A stretch of 64,000 nt of DNA. Origin: Angelakisella massiliensis (GTDB lineage Bacteria; Bacillota; Clostridia; Oscillospirales; Ruminococcaceae). This document shows positions 50,369 to 59,715 of this stretch, in pieces. The notes under the pieces are model-generated. The model did not search any database, was not told the DNA's origin, and saw only the letters and a program-made list of their open reading frames with translations. The stretch lies in the NCBI RefSeq assembly GCF_900104675.1, contig NZ_LT629944.1:890199-954198 (forward strand), written 5' to 3'. Position 1 is the first letter of the stretch. The number at the start of each line of letters is the position of its first letter. The position numbers and the translations under genes were made by a program.

Positions 50369-51736
50369 ATGAAAACCCTGGATATTTTTCGGGACAAACA
50401 GTTGACACGATCCCTTATTGCCATTTCGGTCCCCATTGCCATGCAAAACCTTATTACCTATTGCACCAGCATGATGGATACCGTCATGTTGGGACAGCTG
50501 GGAGAAGTGCAGCTGTCCGGCGCTACGGTGGCCAATCAGTTCACCAATATCTTTATGGGGCTGACCTTTGGCATTGCCAGCGGTACCAATGTTCTTCTGG
50601 CTCAATATTGGGGCAAAAAGGATGTCCGCTCCATCCGCTCCATCCTGGCGGTGATGTACTGGACTACCCTGGCACTGGCGGCGGTATTCTTCTGCTCTGC
50701 CCGCTTCTTTCCCCAGGAGATCATGCGGATTTTCACCCCCGATCAGGAGGTAATCGCCCAGGGAGCTCAGTATCTGGAAATCGTTTGCTGGTCCTATTGG
50801 GGCATGGGGCTGAGCAATGTCATGCTCATGTCGCTGCGTTCTGTGGGTACTGTGCGCATCTCCCTGGTGGTCTATCTTTCCTCCCTGTTCATCAACACCG
50901 GCTGCAACTGGCTGCTGATTTTTGGTAACCTGGGCTTTCCCCGGCTGGAAATGCGGGGTGCTGCCATTGCTACCGTTCTGGCCCGTCTGGTGGAGCTGTC
51001 TATCGCCGCCTTCTACATTTTCCGCCTGGAAAAAAAGATTTCTCTGCGTCCCCGGGATGTGGTGGCTTTCGACCGAACCTTTATACGGGATTTTGCCATC
51101 AATGTCTCTCCGGTGATTCTCAACGAGTTTCTCTGGTCCATGGGCAACTCCGCCCTGATGATGATTATGGGCCGCATGGGCCGTGCCTTTGTCACCGCCA
51201 GCAGCATCACCAACATCACCAGTCAGTTCGCTCAGATCTTTATTATCGGCCTGAGCAACGCCACTTCGGTCATTATCGGCAATACGGTGGGAACAGGCGA
51301 TTACGACCGGGCCAAGTCGGTGGCCAAGGGGATCACCATATTCAGTGTATTGCTGGGCGTGGGCGCGGGCCTGATCATCTTCCTGCTGCGTCCGGTGATC
51401 GTAAGCTTTTACAACATTCCAGACAGCACCAAAGAGGTGGTTCTGTCCGTGATGACCTCCGCCTCTGTGATCGTATTTTTCCAGTGTATGGCCATTATTG
51501 AACTGATGGGCATCCTCCGGGGCGGCGGCGATGTACGTTTCGTGCTGGTATGTGACATCATCTTCCTGTGGCTGTGCTCGGTTCCTTTGGGAACGGTGGC
51601 CGGACTGTATCTGGGGCTGCCCCCCGCCATCGTTTATCTGGTGCTGAAATGTGACGAAATGCTGAAAATCATTGCGGGTACTTATCGGATTTTCAGCGGC
51701 AAATGGGTGAAAAATTTGACGAGACAGGAAATATGA
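50369..51736 (+). CDS. MATE family efflux transporter
   Basis: 455 residues from ATG 50369 (GGAGAGGTG). Twelve membrane segments. MATE landmarks: LIAISVPIAMQNLITYCTSMMDTVMLGQLGE in helix 1-2 and GFPRLEMRGAAIATVLARLVELSIAA in the middle. It differs clearly from the MATE protein at 8187. Exports cationic compounds driven by Na+ or H+; the ligand is unknown. Confidence 0.93.
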   Translation: MKTLDIFRDKQLTRSLIAISVPIAMQNLITYCTSMMDTVMLGQLGEVQLSGATVANQFTNIFMGLTFGIASGTNVLLAQYWGKKDVRSIRSILAVMYWTTLALAAVFFCSARFFPQEIMRIFTPDQEVIAQGAQYLEIVCWSYWGMGLSNVMLMSLRSVGTVRISLVVYLSSLFINTGCNWLLIFGNLGFPRLEMRGAAIATVLARLVELSIAAFYIFRLEKKISLRPRDVVAFDRTFIRDFAINVSPVILNEFLWSMGNSALMMIMGRMGRAFVTASSITNITSQFAQIFIIGLSNATSVIIGNTVGTGDYDRAKSVAKGITIFSVLLGVGAGLIIFLLRPVIVSFYNIPDSTKEVVLSVMTSASVIVFFQCMAIIELMGILRGGGDVRFVLVCDIIFLWLCSVPLGTVAGLYLGLPPAIVYLVLKCDEMLKIIAGTYRIFSGKWVKNLTRQEI

Positions 51737-51829
51737 AGTATTTTCCAGTCGCTTTTTTGTGAATTATGCAAATAAACTAAAAGAAATCCGACACATAAAA
51801 AACTTTTTTGGTTGCTCTGAACAAACAGC

Positions 51830-51858
51830 TTGACAAATGACACAAAAAGAGGTACAAT
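51830..51858 (+). promoter_or_regulatory. Promoter of the sigma-factor gene
   Basis: TTGACA (51830-51835), 17 nt, TACAAT (51853-51858), 53 nt upstream of the start codon. Confidence 0.85.
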
Positions 51859-51911
51859 ACAAACACCATGCGACAGTGGGAAGATTCCCACAACATTGAC
51901 AGGAGCTGCCC

Positions 51912-52475
51912 ATGCCTGTATCCAAATATCCATATTCCGATGAACAGTTGATCGCCCTGGTCCGGCAAAAGGATGACGGAGCGGCCACCGAGTTGGTCAC
52001 CCGCTATCTTCCATTGGTGCGGAAACGGGCTTCCGGTTATTTTCTGCCGGGTATGGAGGCAGAGGATATCGTGCAGGAGGGACTGTTGGGGCTGTTGAAG
52101 GCCATCCGTCTCTACCAGCCGGGAAAAAGCGAATTTGCTGCTTTCGCTTCCCTGTGCATCAGCTCCAGCATGGCGGACGCCGCCCGCTCCGCTCTTTCAG
52201 GCAAAAGCATCCCCCTGCGGGATTATGCCTCTCTGAGTGAAGAAGGGACCATTCTTCTGCCTGCCGGAGATCCGGCTCAGCAAGTGATGGCCAGGGAACA
52301 GCTGGCGGAGCTGGAACGGAAGATCCGTACCAGTTTGTCCGTTTTTGAGCAGCAAGTGTTGAGGCTGTACCTTACCGGGCGCTCTTATGCTGAGATCTCC
52401 AGACTACTTCTTACCACCCCTAAAGCTGTGGATAATGCCCTGCAAAGAGTCAGACGAAAACTCCGGTCGGCATAA
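51912..52475 (+). CDS. Sigma-70 family RNA polymerase sigma factor
   Basis: 187 residues. Region 2 is AATELVTRYLPLVRKRASGYFLPGMEAEDIVQEGLLGLLKAIRLYQPGKSEFAAFASLCISSSMADAARSA, including the RpoE/SigH-type EDIVQEGLLGLLKAI. Region 4 is LSVFEQQVLRLYLTGRSYAEISRLLLTTPKAVDNALQRVRRKL. It is closest in layout to SigH (Spo0H)-like alternative sigmas. The regulon is unknown. No anti-sigma gene is adjacent. Confidence 0.88.
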   Translation: MPVSKYPYSDEQLIALVRQKDDGAATELVTRYLPLVRKRASGYFLPGMEAEDIVQEGLLGLLKAIRLYQPGKSEFAAFASLCISSSMADAARSALSGKSIPLRDYASLSEEGTILLPAGDPAQQVMAREQLAELERKIRTSLSVFEQQVLRLYLTGRSYAEISRLLLTTPKAVDNALQRVRRKLRSA

Positions 52476-52585
52476 CCGGCCAACCCCCGTCATCAACCTG
52501 AATCCGTCAGGTTGTAAATAATACCCTGACCCGCCGCTGCGCAAGCCGGAACGGGAGGGCAAAATCCATAAGCGAGGTATTTAGT

Positions 52586-52867
52586 ATGTACGAGGACAAG
52601 AAATTAGTGTGCAAAGAGTGCGGCAAAGAGTTCATCTTCACCGCCGGCGAGCAGGAGTTCTACGCTGAGAGAGGCTTCGCCAACGAGCCCCAGAGATGCA
52701 AAGCCTGCCGCGACGCCCGCAAGCAGAGCCAGAGATCCGAGAGAGAGATGTTCACCGCGGTTTGCGCTGGATGCGGCAAGGAAGCCCGCGTTCCCTTCAA
52801 GCCCCGTGAGGATCGTCCTGTTTACTGCAGCGAGTGCTTTGCCAAGATCAAGGAGCAGCAGCAGTAA
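52586..52867 (+). CDS. Zinc-ribbon protein with two Cys4 modules
   Basis: 93 residues. The first module is LVCKECGKEFIFTAGEQEFYAERGFANEPQRCKACRDARK; the second is AVCAGCGKEARVPFKPREDRPVYCSECF. Each has CxxC...CxxC for one zinc. Common in Firmicutes as a highly expressed small zinc-ribbon protein of unknown role. The ribosome site is atypical (AAGCGAGG, nine bases before ATG). A terminator follows. Confidence 0.85.
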   Translation: MYEDKKLVCKECGKEFIFTAGEQEFYAERGFANEPQRCKACRDARKQSQRSEREMFTAVCAGCGKEARVPFKPREDRPVYCSECFAKIKEQQQ

Positions 52868-52896
52868 GCTTCTCCCATAAAAACAAAGATTTGCTT

Positions 52897-53139
52897 TTAC
52901 CGGGTATTCCAGCGTGAATGCCCGGTTTTTTCATACTCGCCCAAGCGTGCATCCCATCCTTTTTCTCTGATCAGGGGCAGCGGAATGACCATCCGCTTTG
53001 TCCCGCCTATGGAAGCAAATTTCCCCGGCGCCGGATAAAAACAGTCGGGAGACAAAATGCGCCCTTCCACGGCAGCAGGCCAATCCATATATTGCCTTAA
53101 AAGCTGAGGAATCCCCTGGTAATGCATGGAATCCTTCAT
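52897..53139 (-). CDS. Possible small protein (doubtful)
   Basis: 80 codons, starting MKDSMHYQGIPQLLRQYMD. The composition looks protein-like (FYPAPGKFASIGGTKRMVIPLPLIREKG), but the ribosome site is poor and its 3' end overlaps the neighbour's terminator. It could be a remnant of a larger gene. Confidence 0.3.
   Translation of the reverse strand: MKDSMHYQGIPQLLRQYMDWPAAVEGRILSPDCFYPAPGKFASIGGTKRMVIPLPLIREKGWDARLGEYEKTGHSRWNTR
52900..52931 (+). terminator. Terminator of the zinc-ribbon gene
   Basis: Stem ccgggtattc/gaatgcccgg followed by tttttt. Confidence 0.85.
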
Positions 53140-53208
53140 AAAACGGAGGAAATTGCAGGAGATACCACAGACTGGCGGATTTCCACCCCCAAAATCAGTC
53201 CCTGTGGT

Positions 53209-53237
53209 TTTACTTTTTCCGGTGGGGGGAATATAAT
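53209..53237 (+). promoter_or_regulatory. Promoter of the YitT gene
   Basis: TTTACT (53209-53214), 17 nt, TATAAT (53232-53237), 63 nt before the ATG. Confidence 0.6.
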
Positions 53238-53300
53238 GAGGCCGTTCGTAAAAAATGGGGATAAGTCTATCTAAAATAAAAGGGCGGAGGCTGCGCCACT

Positions 53301-54155
53301 ATGAAAATGCTGGAACTAAAAGAAAAGGGCCGGGAAGTGCTGCTTCTTACCGGCAGTACCCTGTTTATTGCGGTGGGGGTTTATTTTTTCAAGTTTCCCA
53401 ATAACTTCACCTTTGGCGGCGTCACCGGTCTGGCGGTGCTGCTGGCCCCCTTGCTGCCTATTTCCGCCAGCACCATCAACTTTATCATCAATATGATTCT
53501 GCTGTTATTGGGCTTTTTATTCCTGGGACGGGATTTTGGCCTTAAAACCGCTTATACCAGCGTGGTGCTCTCCGTATCCCTGTCCGCCATGGAATATATC
53601 TTCCCCCTGGAGGCTCCCCTCACCAATCAGCCTATGCTGGACCTGTGCTATGCCGTGGCTCTGCCCGCGGTGGGCTCTGCCATCCTGTTCAATATCGGCG
53701 CTTCCAGCGGCGGCACTGATATCGTGGCGATGATCCTCAAAAAATACACCAGCTTCAATATCGGCAGCGCCCTGCTGTACACCGATCTGCTGGTGACCCT
53801 CTGCTCCTTCATCGTCTTTGATGTGCAAACCGGTCTGTTTTCCTTTGTGGGTCTGACGGTCAAATCCCTGGTGATCGATAACGTGATCGAAAGTATCAAC
53901 CTTTGCAAATACTTCAATATCATCTGTGACGAACCGGAGCCCATTATTGATTTCATCGTCAAAAAGCTCCATCGGGGCGCCACTGTCTGCACCGCCGAAG
54001 GAGCCTATACGCACGGCAAAAAAGCCATCATCTTTACCGCCCTTCGCAGACCCCAGGCGCTGGCTTTGCGGCGGTATGTCAAATCGGTGGAACCCACTGC
54101 CTTTATTCTCATCACCAATACCAGTGAAATTATCGGAAAGGGATTCCAGAAATAA
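53301..54155 (+). CDS. YitT family membrane protein (DUF161/DUF2179)
   Basis: 284 residues with GGCGGAGG upstream. Five to six membrane segments in the first ~180 residues, with NFTFGGVTGLAVLLAPL and NIGASSGGTDIVAMILKKYTSFNIGSAL, the family signature. A soluble C-terminal DUF2179 domain follows (FIVKKLHRGATVCTAEGAYTHGKKAIIFTALRRPQALALRRYVKSVEPTAF). YitT proteins are widespread in Firmicutes; their transport role is unproven. Confidence 0.92.
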   Translation: MKMLELKEKGREVLLLTGSTLFIAVGVYFFKFPNNFTFGGVTGLAVLLAPLLPISASTINFIINMILLLLGFLFLGRDFGLKTAYTSVVLSVSLSAMEYIFPLEAPLTNQPMLDLCYAVALPAVGSAILFNIGASSGGTDIVAMILKKYTSFNIGSALLYTDLLVTLCSFIVFDVQTGLFSFVGLTVKSLVIDNVIESINLCKYFNIICDEPEPIIDFIVKKLHRGATVCTAEGAYTHGKKAIIFTALRRPQALALRRYVKSVEPTAFILITNTSEIIGKGFQK

Positions 54156-54164
54156 TCCTTCTTC

Positions 54165-54551
54165 TTACGCTTCTGACGCCTCCCCCAGCTCACGGCTGTT
54201 GGGAGGCGTTTTTCCTGTGGCCAATCCCCACAGCTGCCATCCCAGCCGCACGGTGGGGGATGGAGTTCTCAGCAGCTGGGACAGCTGCTGCAGACCATCC
54301 TTGGCCCAGGCCATGGATACATTTATTTCCCGCCCCAACAGTGTGATCTGATATTCTCCGGGCTGCTGCTGTTCCAGCTCCACCAGAGGCGGCGACGAAG
54401 GAAGCATGGTCTGGCGGATCACCCGGTCCACCCGCACCATGGCCCGTGCTCCGGAGGCCACCACCAGCGCTGCCAGTAAAGCTGCCGCCTGCCGTTTGGC
54501 TCTCTTTCTCCGGCGGGCGTATTTGGGATTGAGATATTTTCCTTTGAGCAT
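54165..54551 (-). CDS. Hypothetical single-pass membrane protein near spoIIP
   Basis: 128 residues from ATG 54551 (AAGGAG, nine-base spacing). A strongly basic N-terminus (YARRRKRAKRQ) precedes one hydrophobic helix (AAALLAALVVASGARAMV), then an exported part with PGEYQITLLGREINVSMAWAKDGLQQLSQLL. I do not recognise a family. It is encoded on the same strand as spoIIP, 545 nt downstream. A sporulation link is possible but unsupported. Confidence 0.6.
   Translation of the reverse strand: MLKGKYLNPKYARRRKRAKRQAAALLAALVVASGARAMVRVDRVIRQTMLPSSPPLVELEQQQPGEYQITLLGREINVSMAWAKDGLQQLSQLLRTPSPTVRLGWQLWGLATGKTPPNSRELGEASEA
54176..54214 (+). terminator. Terminator of the YitT gene
   Basis: Stem acgcctccc/gggaggcgt then tttt. 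It overlaps the last codons of the convergent gene at 54165. Confidence 0.75.
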
Positions 54552-55095
54552 CCTGTTTTTTCTCCTTCCTCACCCTCAGCGGACAAGGGACCCCGCTCCG
54601 GAGAGGGAAAACGGGCGCTGTCCTTGTTCTGTGCCGCAGCCCAGTTTTATCCCGCTTCCGGTCATCCGGTGTTTTCCACAGGGGATGAGATGTTTCCGGC
54701 ACGACGGATCAACGAGGCTCTCTCAGAGGGGAGCGGGAAGGAAAACGCCGCGGAAACCTCCCCTTGGGAAAACGGTTCTGTCCTTTATCTGCCAAGGGTA
54801 TGGGTGTTTTATGTATCCTCAACAGCGCTGCGCCCCCAGGAAAAAACAGTTTCACCCAAAGCTTCATATTTTCTGGGCAACCTATCATTCAGACAGCAGT
54901 GATCCGGTTGATTCCGCAGCGTATCCCCCTGTTTCTGCCAACGCTTTTTCACTTTTGGAAAATCCGCTGAAAGGATGCTTTCGCTGTGACAGCCCCTGCT
55001 GATTTGGGATATTGATCCCGCTTTGCTTCACCATCTCCTCTTTCTTTCCACAAAAAAGGAGTGCAGTGGGCAAATGTCTGAGGGTATCCACAGCT
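54552..55095. other. Intergenic stretch, nothing recognised
   Basis: 544 nt between the membrane-protein gene and spoIIP. Several short frames are open but none has a ribosome site or protein-like composition. No clear terminator for spoIIP was found. Confidence 0.4.
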
Positions 55096-56292
55096 TCACA
55101 TTCCCTGATACTCCTGCAGCAGTTCCGCCAGGGGCCCGGCAATCAGCTGGGCTGTATACATGGCTTCTTCCAGGGTGTTGCCATTGGTTCCCACCTCAAA
55201 AAGCAGGGAGGCAGGGGTAAGGTCCAGGTTATAGTGGCGGTAGCAGAAGAAAATCGGGCGGGTCAGGCCGGGATAACGCTGTTCGATCCGGTCGCACAGC
55301 TGGGCGGCAAAACGGAAATTTTCCTTCCAGCCGGGGATGCCCAGAGAGCCGTCATCATCACAGGGGGCGATGATCATCAGCTGGGCTGCTTTCTCCCCTG
55401 CCACCTCCGCTACCGGCTTGACCACCGATCCATCCTCATAAAGAATGGCGTCCCGATGGACATCAATGGCCATGACAATGGAGGGGTATTGGCGGAGATA
55501 TTCCTCCACCGTCTCCCGGCTTCGGTCGTAGGCTCCGTTATAAGACGGATAATCATGCTGTTCCACATCATGGATCACCTGTATTCCCTGGGCCTCCAGC
55601 GCCTGGGCCAGAGCCTCCCCTACCGCCGCCATATTTTCAGTATTGTCCTGACTGCGCCAGGTATTCCGGTCATCATAAATTTCTCTGTCCCACCCTTCAT
55701 AGCTTTCCGTGGTGTGGGTGTGGTAGATGAGAACCTGGGGGCCTTCCTGAGGCACTTCCAGGGCGGCTTGGGTTTTCAGCACCTGGCTGATCTGGCTGCC
55801 GGTCATAGTGGTATAGTTGCGCACCCAGGCGGCGCCATAGGGAATAAAGGCGGGATTTTCCTCCTCGCCGGTCATCAGCTTGCTCACAAGGGCCGCCTGA
55901 TGTTCCTCAGGAATATCAGGAGCCGGTCCTTTCTCTTCCTCCTGGCGCTTTTGGGGAAGGTCTTCCCCGGTATCTTCTGTCAAAGGTTCCGAGTCTTCCG
56001 TTTGGGAGGAAGAGGCGGACGATTCTTCCCTGAAGGCGCTGGAGGAGGAAGAGGAGGACTGGGGCGGCAACGGTTCCTCATCCTCCTGAAGATCTCCGGC
56101 AAATCGCTCCCGAAGGGCTTCCACCGCTCCCTGGGGCATGGTAAGGGCTGCGGAAAACAGCGCGGCCTGTCCCAAAATCTGCTGTACGGCAGGCTCCAAC
56201 ACCGGGGCCGCCAGAAAAAAAAGGACTGCTCCTGCCAGCGCCGCCCCTCGCCGAAGCATCTTTTTGCCGATAAAGGCTTCCCTCAGTTTCAC
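55096..56292 (-). CDS. spoIIP: Stage II sporulation protein P
   Basis: 398 residues from GTG 56292, nine bases behind a run of six G; upstream ATGs would add a stretch with no ribosome site and pass the promoter. One membrane helix (AALAGAVLFFLAAPVLEPAV), an acidic Ser-rich linker, then the amidase/endopeptidase domain: VLIYHTHTTESYEG (zinc His), VIHDVEQHDYPSYNGAYDRSRETVEEYL, VMAIDVHRDA (His) and LLFEVGTNGNTLEEA (catalytic Glu). It degrades peptidoglycan during engulfment with SpoIID and SpoIIM. Its presence supports a spore-former. The SigE-like promoter lies at 56348-56377. Confidence 0.93.
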   Translation of the reverse strand: MKLREAFIGKKMLRRGAALAGAVLFFLAAPVLEPAVQQILGQAALFSAALTMPQGAVEALRERFAGDLQEDEEPLPPQSSSSSSSAFREESSASSSQTEDSEPLTEDTGEDLPQKRQEEEKGPAPDIPEEHQAALVSKLMTGEEENPAFIPYGAAWVRNYTTMTGSQISQVLKTQAALEVPQEGPQVLIYHTHTTESYEGWDREIYDDRNTWRSQDNTENMAAVGEALAQALEAQGIQVIHDVEQHDYPSYNGAYDRSRETVEEYLRQYPSIVMAIDVHRDAILYEDGSVVKPVAEVAGEKAAQLMIIAPCDDDGSLGIPGWKENFRFAAQLCDRIEQRYPGLTRPIFFCYRHYNLDLTPASLLFEVGTNGNTLEEAMYTAQLIAGPLAELLQEYQGM

Positions 56293-56347
56293 CTGTCCAT
56301 TCCCCCCGATATTTTCTCTTCCTGTTCCCGATGACGATACACATCCC

Positions 56348-56377
56348 ATTCTATGTTTTGCGGTGAGGGAATATGCC
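56348..56377 (-). promoter_or_regulatory. SigE-like promoter of spoIIP
   Basis: On the minus strand GGCATATT (56377-56370), 14 nt, CATAGAAT (56355-56348), near the SigE consensus (GKMATATT / CATACAMT). It lies 56 nt upstream of the GTG start. SpoIIP is a SigE-regulon member in Bacillus subtilis, which fits. Confidence 0.65.
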
Positions 56378-56582
56378 CTGTCCATCCCCCGCCCCTCCTT
56401 TGGTTTACCTGAAAAGCGAATGAAGGAAAGAAAAGGCGGGACAGCTGCTTTTTCCCTGAGAAAGCGCCCGCCCGCAGAGAAAAAATTTTTGAAATGAAAG
56501 ATGAGCATGAGCGAGAAAACGAGAGTATTGGAGAGAAAACAAGAGTATGTAATTTGCGGATTAAAAAAACGAAAAAATGGTA

Positions 56583-56611
56583 TTGACAAGTGTGATAGCG
56601 TTGGGTATAAT
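56583..56611 (+). promoter_or_regulatory. Promoter of rplM-rpsI
   Basis: TTGACA (56583-56588), 17 nt, TATAAT (56606-56611): full consensus, as usual for ribosomal protein genes. The leader of about 80 nt before rplM could hold an autoregulatory site; none is clear. Confidence 0.92.
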
Positions 56612-56698
56612 GACAATCGTGACTTTCCGTACCTGCGCCCATATTGGCGTAAATAAAGGTACAACAACGGAAAACAAGTAAAGCAGGAGGAAAAGAAT

Positions 56699-57127
56699 AT
56701 GTCCACATTTATGGAAAAGCCCAAGGCCGTCGTTCGTAAATGGTACATCCTGGACGCTGCGGGCAAGCCCCTGGGCCGCACCGCTGCTCAGGCTGCTGTG
56801 CTGCTGCGCGGCAAACACAAGCCCACCTTCACCCCCAACGTTGACTGCGGTGACCATGTCATCGTCATCAACGCTGCTCAGGCTGTTCTGACCGGCAAGA
56901 AGCTGGATCAGAAGTTCTACCGTCATCACACCGGTTGGTTCGGCGGTCTGAAGGAAGTCAAGTATGGCACCCTGATGCAGGAGAATCCTGAGAGAGCCAT
57001 GATGCTGGCTATCAAGGGCATGATCCCCGACACCACCATCGGCCGCAAGGCTCTCACCAGATGCCGCGTTTACAAGGACGCCAACCACAACCACGCTGCC
57101 CAGAAGCCTGAGGCCTGGAAGCTGTAA
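56699..57127 (+). CDS. rplM: Ribosomal protein uL13
   Basis: 142 residues, standard. Shows [46 protein letters not shown] and [16 protein letters not shown]. An early assembly protein of the 50S subunit that binds 23S rRNA. Start preceded by GCAGGAGG. Followed by rpsI after 20 nt. Confidence 0.98.
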   Translation: MSTFMEKPKAVVRKWYILDAAGKPLGRTAAQAAVLLRGKHKPTFTPNVDCGDHVIVINAAQAVLTGKKLDQKFYRHHTGWFGGLKEVKYGTLMQENPERAMMLAIKGMIPDTTIGRKALTRCRVYKDANHNHAAQKPEAWKL

Positions 57128-57147
57128 TTGGAAGGAGGAGAAACACT

Positions 57148-57546
57148 ATGTACGAAGGAAAACCTTACTACTACGGCACTGGCCGCAGAAAGAGCTCTGT
57201 CGCCAGAGTCCGGCTGTATGCCGGTACCGGCAAGGTCACCATCAATGGCCGTGATATCGACGATTACTTTGGTCTGGAGACCCTGAAGCTGCTGGTTCGT
57301 CAGCCCATGGAGCTGACCAACTGCCTGGGCCGCTTTGATGTGGTCTGCACTGTCGCCGGCGGCGGCGTAACCGGTCAGGCCGGCGCTATCCGTCACGGCA
57401 TTTCCCGTGCCCTCCTCCAGCACAGCGATGAGATGCGGCCCATCCTCAAGAAGGCTGGTATGCTCACCCGCGATCCCAGAATGAAAGAGCGTAAGAAGTA
57501 CGGCCTCAAGGCTGCCCGTCGCGCGCCTCAGTTCAGCAAGCGCTAA
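57148..57546 (+). CDS. rpsI: Ribosomal protein uS9
   Basis: 132 residues. [35 protein letters not shown] at the N-terminus and the C-terminal [18 protein letters not shown] tail whose last Arg reaches the ribosomal P site. Part of the 30S subunit. GGAAGGAGG before the ATG; cotranscribed with rplM. Confidence 0.98.
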   Translation: MYEGKPYYYGTGRRKSSVARVRLYAGTGKVTINGRDIDDYFGLETLKLLVRQPMELTNCLGRFDVVCTVAGGGVTGQAGAIRHGISRALLQHSDEMRPILKKAGMLTRDPRMKERKKYGLKAARRAPQFSKR

Positions 57547-57565
57547 TTTCAGTTCAAAACAGCTC

Positions 57566-57601
57566 AAAAACCCCGAAACCATGCGGTTTTCGGGGTTTTT
57601 C
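57566..57601 (+). terminator. Terminator of rplM-rpsI
   Basis: Stem aaaaaccccgaaacc / ggttttcggggttttt with a T-rich 3' end, 20 nt after rpsI. Confidence 0.92.
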
Positions 57602-57659
57602 CTTTTCAGATTGTTTGGCCTGTTTTGGCATGGTCTGACCTGTTTTGAACCGATTTTTA

Positions 57660-57721
57660 TGGGTTAAATAAAGGACAACCACCCCTAAAATGAGGGCTAA
57701 TGGGTTAAATTATAGGACAAC
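57660..57721. repeat. Pair of 20-nt direct repeats at the likely left edge of the conjugative element
   Basis: tgggttaaataaaggacaac (57660-57679) and a near copy with one inserted base (57701-57721), 41 bp apart. The zone 57602-57905 has no gene and a higher A/T content than both sides. These could be recombinase arm sites or iterons. Confidence 0.55.
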
Positions 57722-57905
57722 TTTTTTGGCCTTTCCCTCTCCCCCAAGGTCATTTTTGCCTTTTAAGCCCTCTGCATTTTTATGCAAAATCGGTTTGGCA
57801 GAGTTTGACCAAATATGAACAAATGAATATGATTTTATTGCGAAAGCGTTCAGTGTACCTGCTGGGCGCTTTTTGCATTTCCAGGGACTAATGTTCCGGG
57901 ATCAG

Positions 57906-57949
57906 AAAAAGCCGTCACTCTTTTTATCGAAAGAAGTGGCGGCTTTTTC
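57906..57949. terminator. Hairpin before parA
   Basis: aaaaagccg.cactctt / aagaagtggcggcttttt, A-run and T-run on either side. Bidirectional terminator that insulates the element from rpsI. Confidence 0.65.
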
Positions 57950-57994
57950 TATTTCCAGAACCGAACGCAATCAACAGAAACGAGGTGAAACATA

Positions 57995-58816
57995 ATGAAC
58001 ACGCAAATCATCGCCGTCGCCAACCAGAAGGGCGGCGTCGGCAAAACGACCACCTGTGCCAACTTAGGCATCGGGCTGGCCCAGGCCGGAAAGAAAGTGC
58101 TGCTGGTGGACGCTGACCCCCAGGCCAGCCTGACCATCAGCCTGGGCAACCCGCAGCCGGACAAGCTGCCCTTCACCCTTTCGGACGCGATGGGCCGCAT
58201 CCTGATGGACGAGCCGCTCCGCCCCGGCGAGGGCATCCTGCACGACCCGGAGGGCGTGGACCTGATGCCCGCCGACATCCAGCTCTCCGGCATGGAGGTG
58301 TCCCTGGTGAACGCCATGAGCCGAGAGACCATCCTGCGGCAGTATCTGGACACGCTCAAAGGACAGTATTCCCATATCCTGATTGACTGCCAGCCCTCCC
58401 TGGGTATGCTCACGGTCAACGCGCTGGCCGCCGCCAACAGGATCATAGTCCCCGTCCAGGCAGAGTATCTGCCCGCCAAGGGCCTGGAGCAGCTGCTGTC
58501 CACCATCAACAAGGTCAAGCGGCAGCTGAACCCCAAGCTCCAGATTGACGGCATTCTGCTGACGATGGTGGACAACCGTACCAACTTTGCCAGGGAAATC
58601 GCCGCCCTGCTGCGGGAGACCTATGGCAGCAAAATTAAGGTGTTCGGCACCGAGATCCCCCACTCGGTCCGGGCCAAGGAGACCAGCGCCGAGGGCAAGA
58701 GCATCTATGCTCACGACCCCGGTGGCAAGGTGGCGGAAGCCTACAAAAATCTGACGAAGGAGGTGTTGAAACTTGAAAAGCAGCGCGAAAAAAGTAGAGC
58801 TGGCATCGGTCGATGA
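57995..58816 (+). CDS. parA: ParA family ATPase
   Basis: 273 residues. Deviant Walker [15 protein letters not shown] (starting at residue 12), switch [12 protein letters not shown], Walker B-like [17 protein letters not shown]. ParA/Soj ATPases position and segregate DNA with ParB. Start behind GAGGTG. Its end overlaps the parB start by 44 nt. Confidence 0.95.
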   Translation: MNTQIIAVANQKGGVGKTTTCANLGIGLAQAGKKVLLVDADPQASLTISLGNPQPDKLPFTLSDAMGRILMDEPLRPGEGILHDPEGVDLMPADIQLSGMEVSLVNAMSRETILRQYLDTLKGQYSHILIDCQPSLGMLTVNALAAANRIIVPVQAEYLPAKGLEQLLSTINKVKRQLNPKLQIDGILLTMVDNRTNFAREIAALLRETYGSKIKVFGTEIPHSVRAKETSAEGKSIYAHDPGGKVAEAYKNLTKEVLKLEKQREKSRAGIGR

Positions 58817-59702
58817 TCTGTTTTCCACCGAGGAAAGCCGGGCCGACGCCCATAGGGAGAAGGTTCTGGAAATTCCCTTGTCGGAGCTGCACCCGTTCAA
58901 GGACCACCCCTTCAAGGTCAAGGATGACGAGGCCATGATGGAGACCGCAGACAGCATCCGGCAGTACGGCGTGCTGGTCCCGGCCATCGCCCGCCCCGAC
59001 CCCAACGGCGGCTATGAGCTGGTGGCCGGACACCGGAGGCACCGGGCCAGCGAACTGGCGGGCAAGGACACCATGCCGGTCATTGTCCGCGACCTGGACG
59101 ACGATCAGGCCACCATTATTATGGTTGACAGCAATTTGCAGCGAGAAAGCCTGCTCCCCAGTGAGCGGGCTTTTGCTTATAAGATGAAGCTGGAGGCCAT
59201 CAAGCACCAGGGCGAGCGGTCGGACTTAACTTCTCGCCAAGTTGGCGAGAAGTCGCAGACTTCGATTTCTCTTGTTGCGGATCAGGCGGGAGAAAGCCAG
59301 CGGCAGGTCCAGCGTTACATCCGCCTGACCGAGCTGATTCCCGAACTGCTGGATATGGTGGACGAGAAGAGAATTGCCTTCAATCCGGCCTATGAGCTGT
59401 CTTTCCTCAAAAAAGAGGAACAGGTGGACCTGCTGGACGCGATGGACAGCGAGCAGGCCACCCCCTCCCTCTCCCAAGCCAAGCGGTTGAAAAAGTACAG
59501 TCAGGAGGGCCACCTGACCCTCGACATGATGCGGGTCATCATGGGCGAGGAAAAGAAAAGTGACCTGGACAAGATCACCTTCACCAGTGACACCCTGCGC
59601 AAATATTTTCCCCGGAGTTACACGCCCCAGCGGATGCAGGAGACCATCATCAAGCTGCTGGAGCAGTGGCAGCGCAAGCGCCAGCAACAGCACGACCGCT
59701 GA
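58773..59702 (+). CDS. parB: ParB/Spo0J family partition protein
   Basis: 309 residues from TTG 58773, well placed behind AAGGAGGTG. The CTP-binding ParB N-terminal domain shows [48 protein letters not shown] and [27 protein letters not shown] KorB-type helix-turn-helix with [48 protein letters not shown] follows. It would bind parS-like sites on the element; none was located. A small inverted repeat in the coding region (ttctcgccaa/ttggcgagaa, about 59230-59252) is noteworthy. Confidence 0.95.
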   Translation: MKSSAKKVELASVDDLFSTEESRADAHREKVLEIPLSELHPFKDHPFKVKDDEAMMETADSIRQYGVLVPAIARPDPNGGYELVAGHRRHRASELAGKDTMPVIVRDLDDDQATIIMVDSNLQRESLLPSERAFAYKMKLEAIKHQGERSDLTSRQVGEKSQTSISLVADQAGESQRQVQRYIRLTELIPELLDMVDEKRIAFNPAYELSFLKKEEQVDLLDAMDSEQATPSLSQAKRLKKYSQEGHLTLDMMRVIMGEEKKSDLDKITFTSDTLRKYFPRSYTPQRMQETIIKLLEQWQRKRQQQHDR

Positions 59703-59715
59703 GAAAGGAGAGCCT

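Noticed and set aside
57602-57905. Small genes between rpsI and parA
   Set aside because: Only short frames without ribosome sites; the stretch is A/T-rich with direct repeats.
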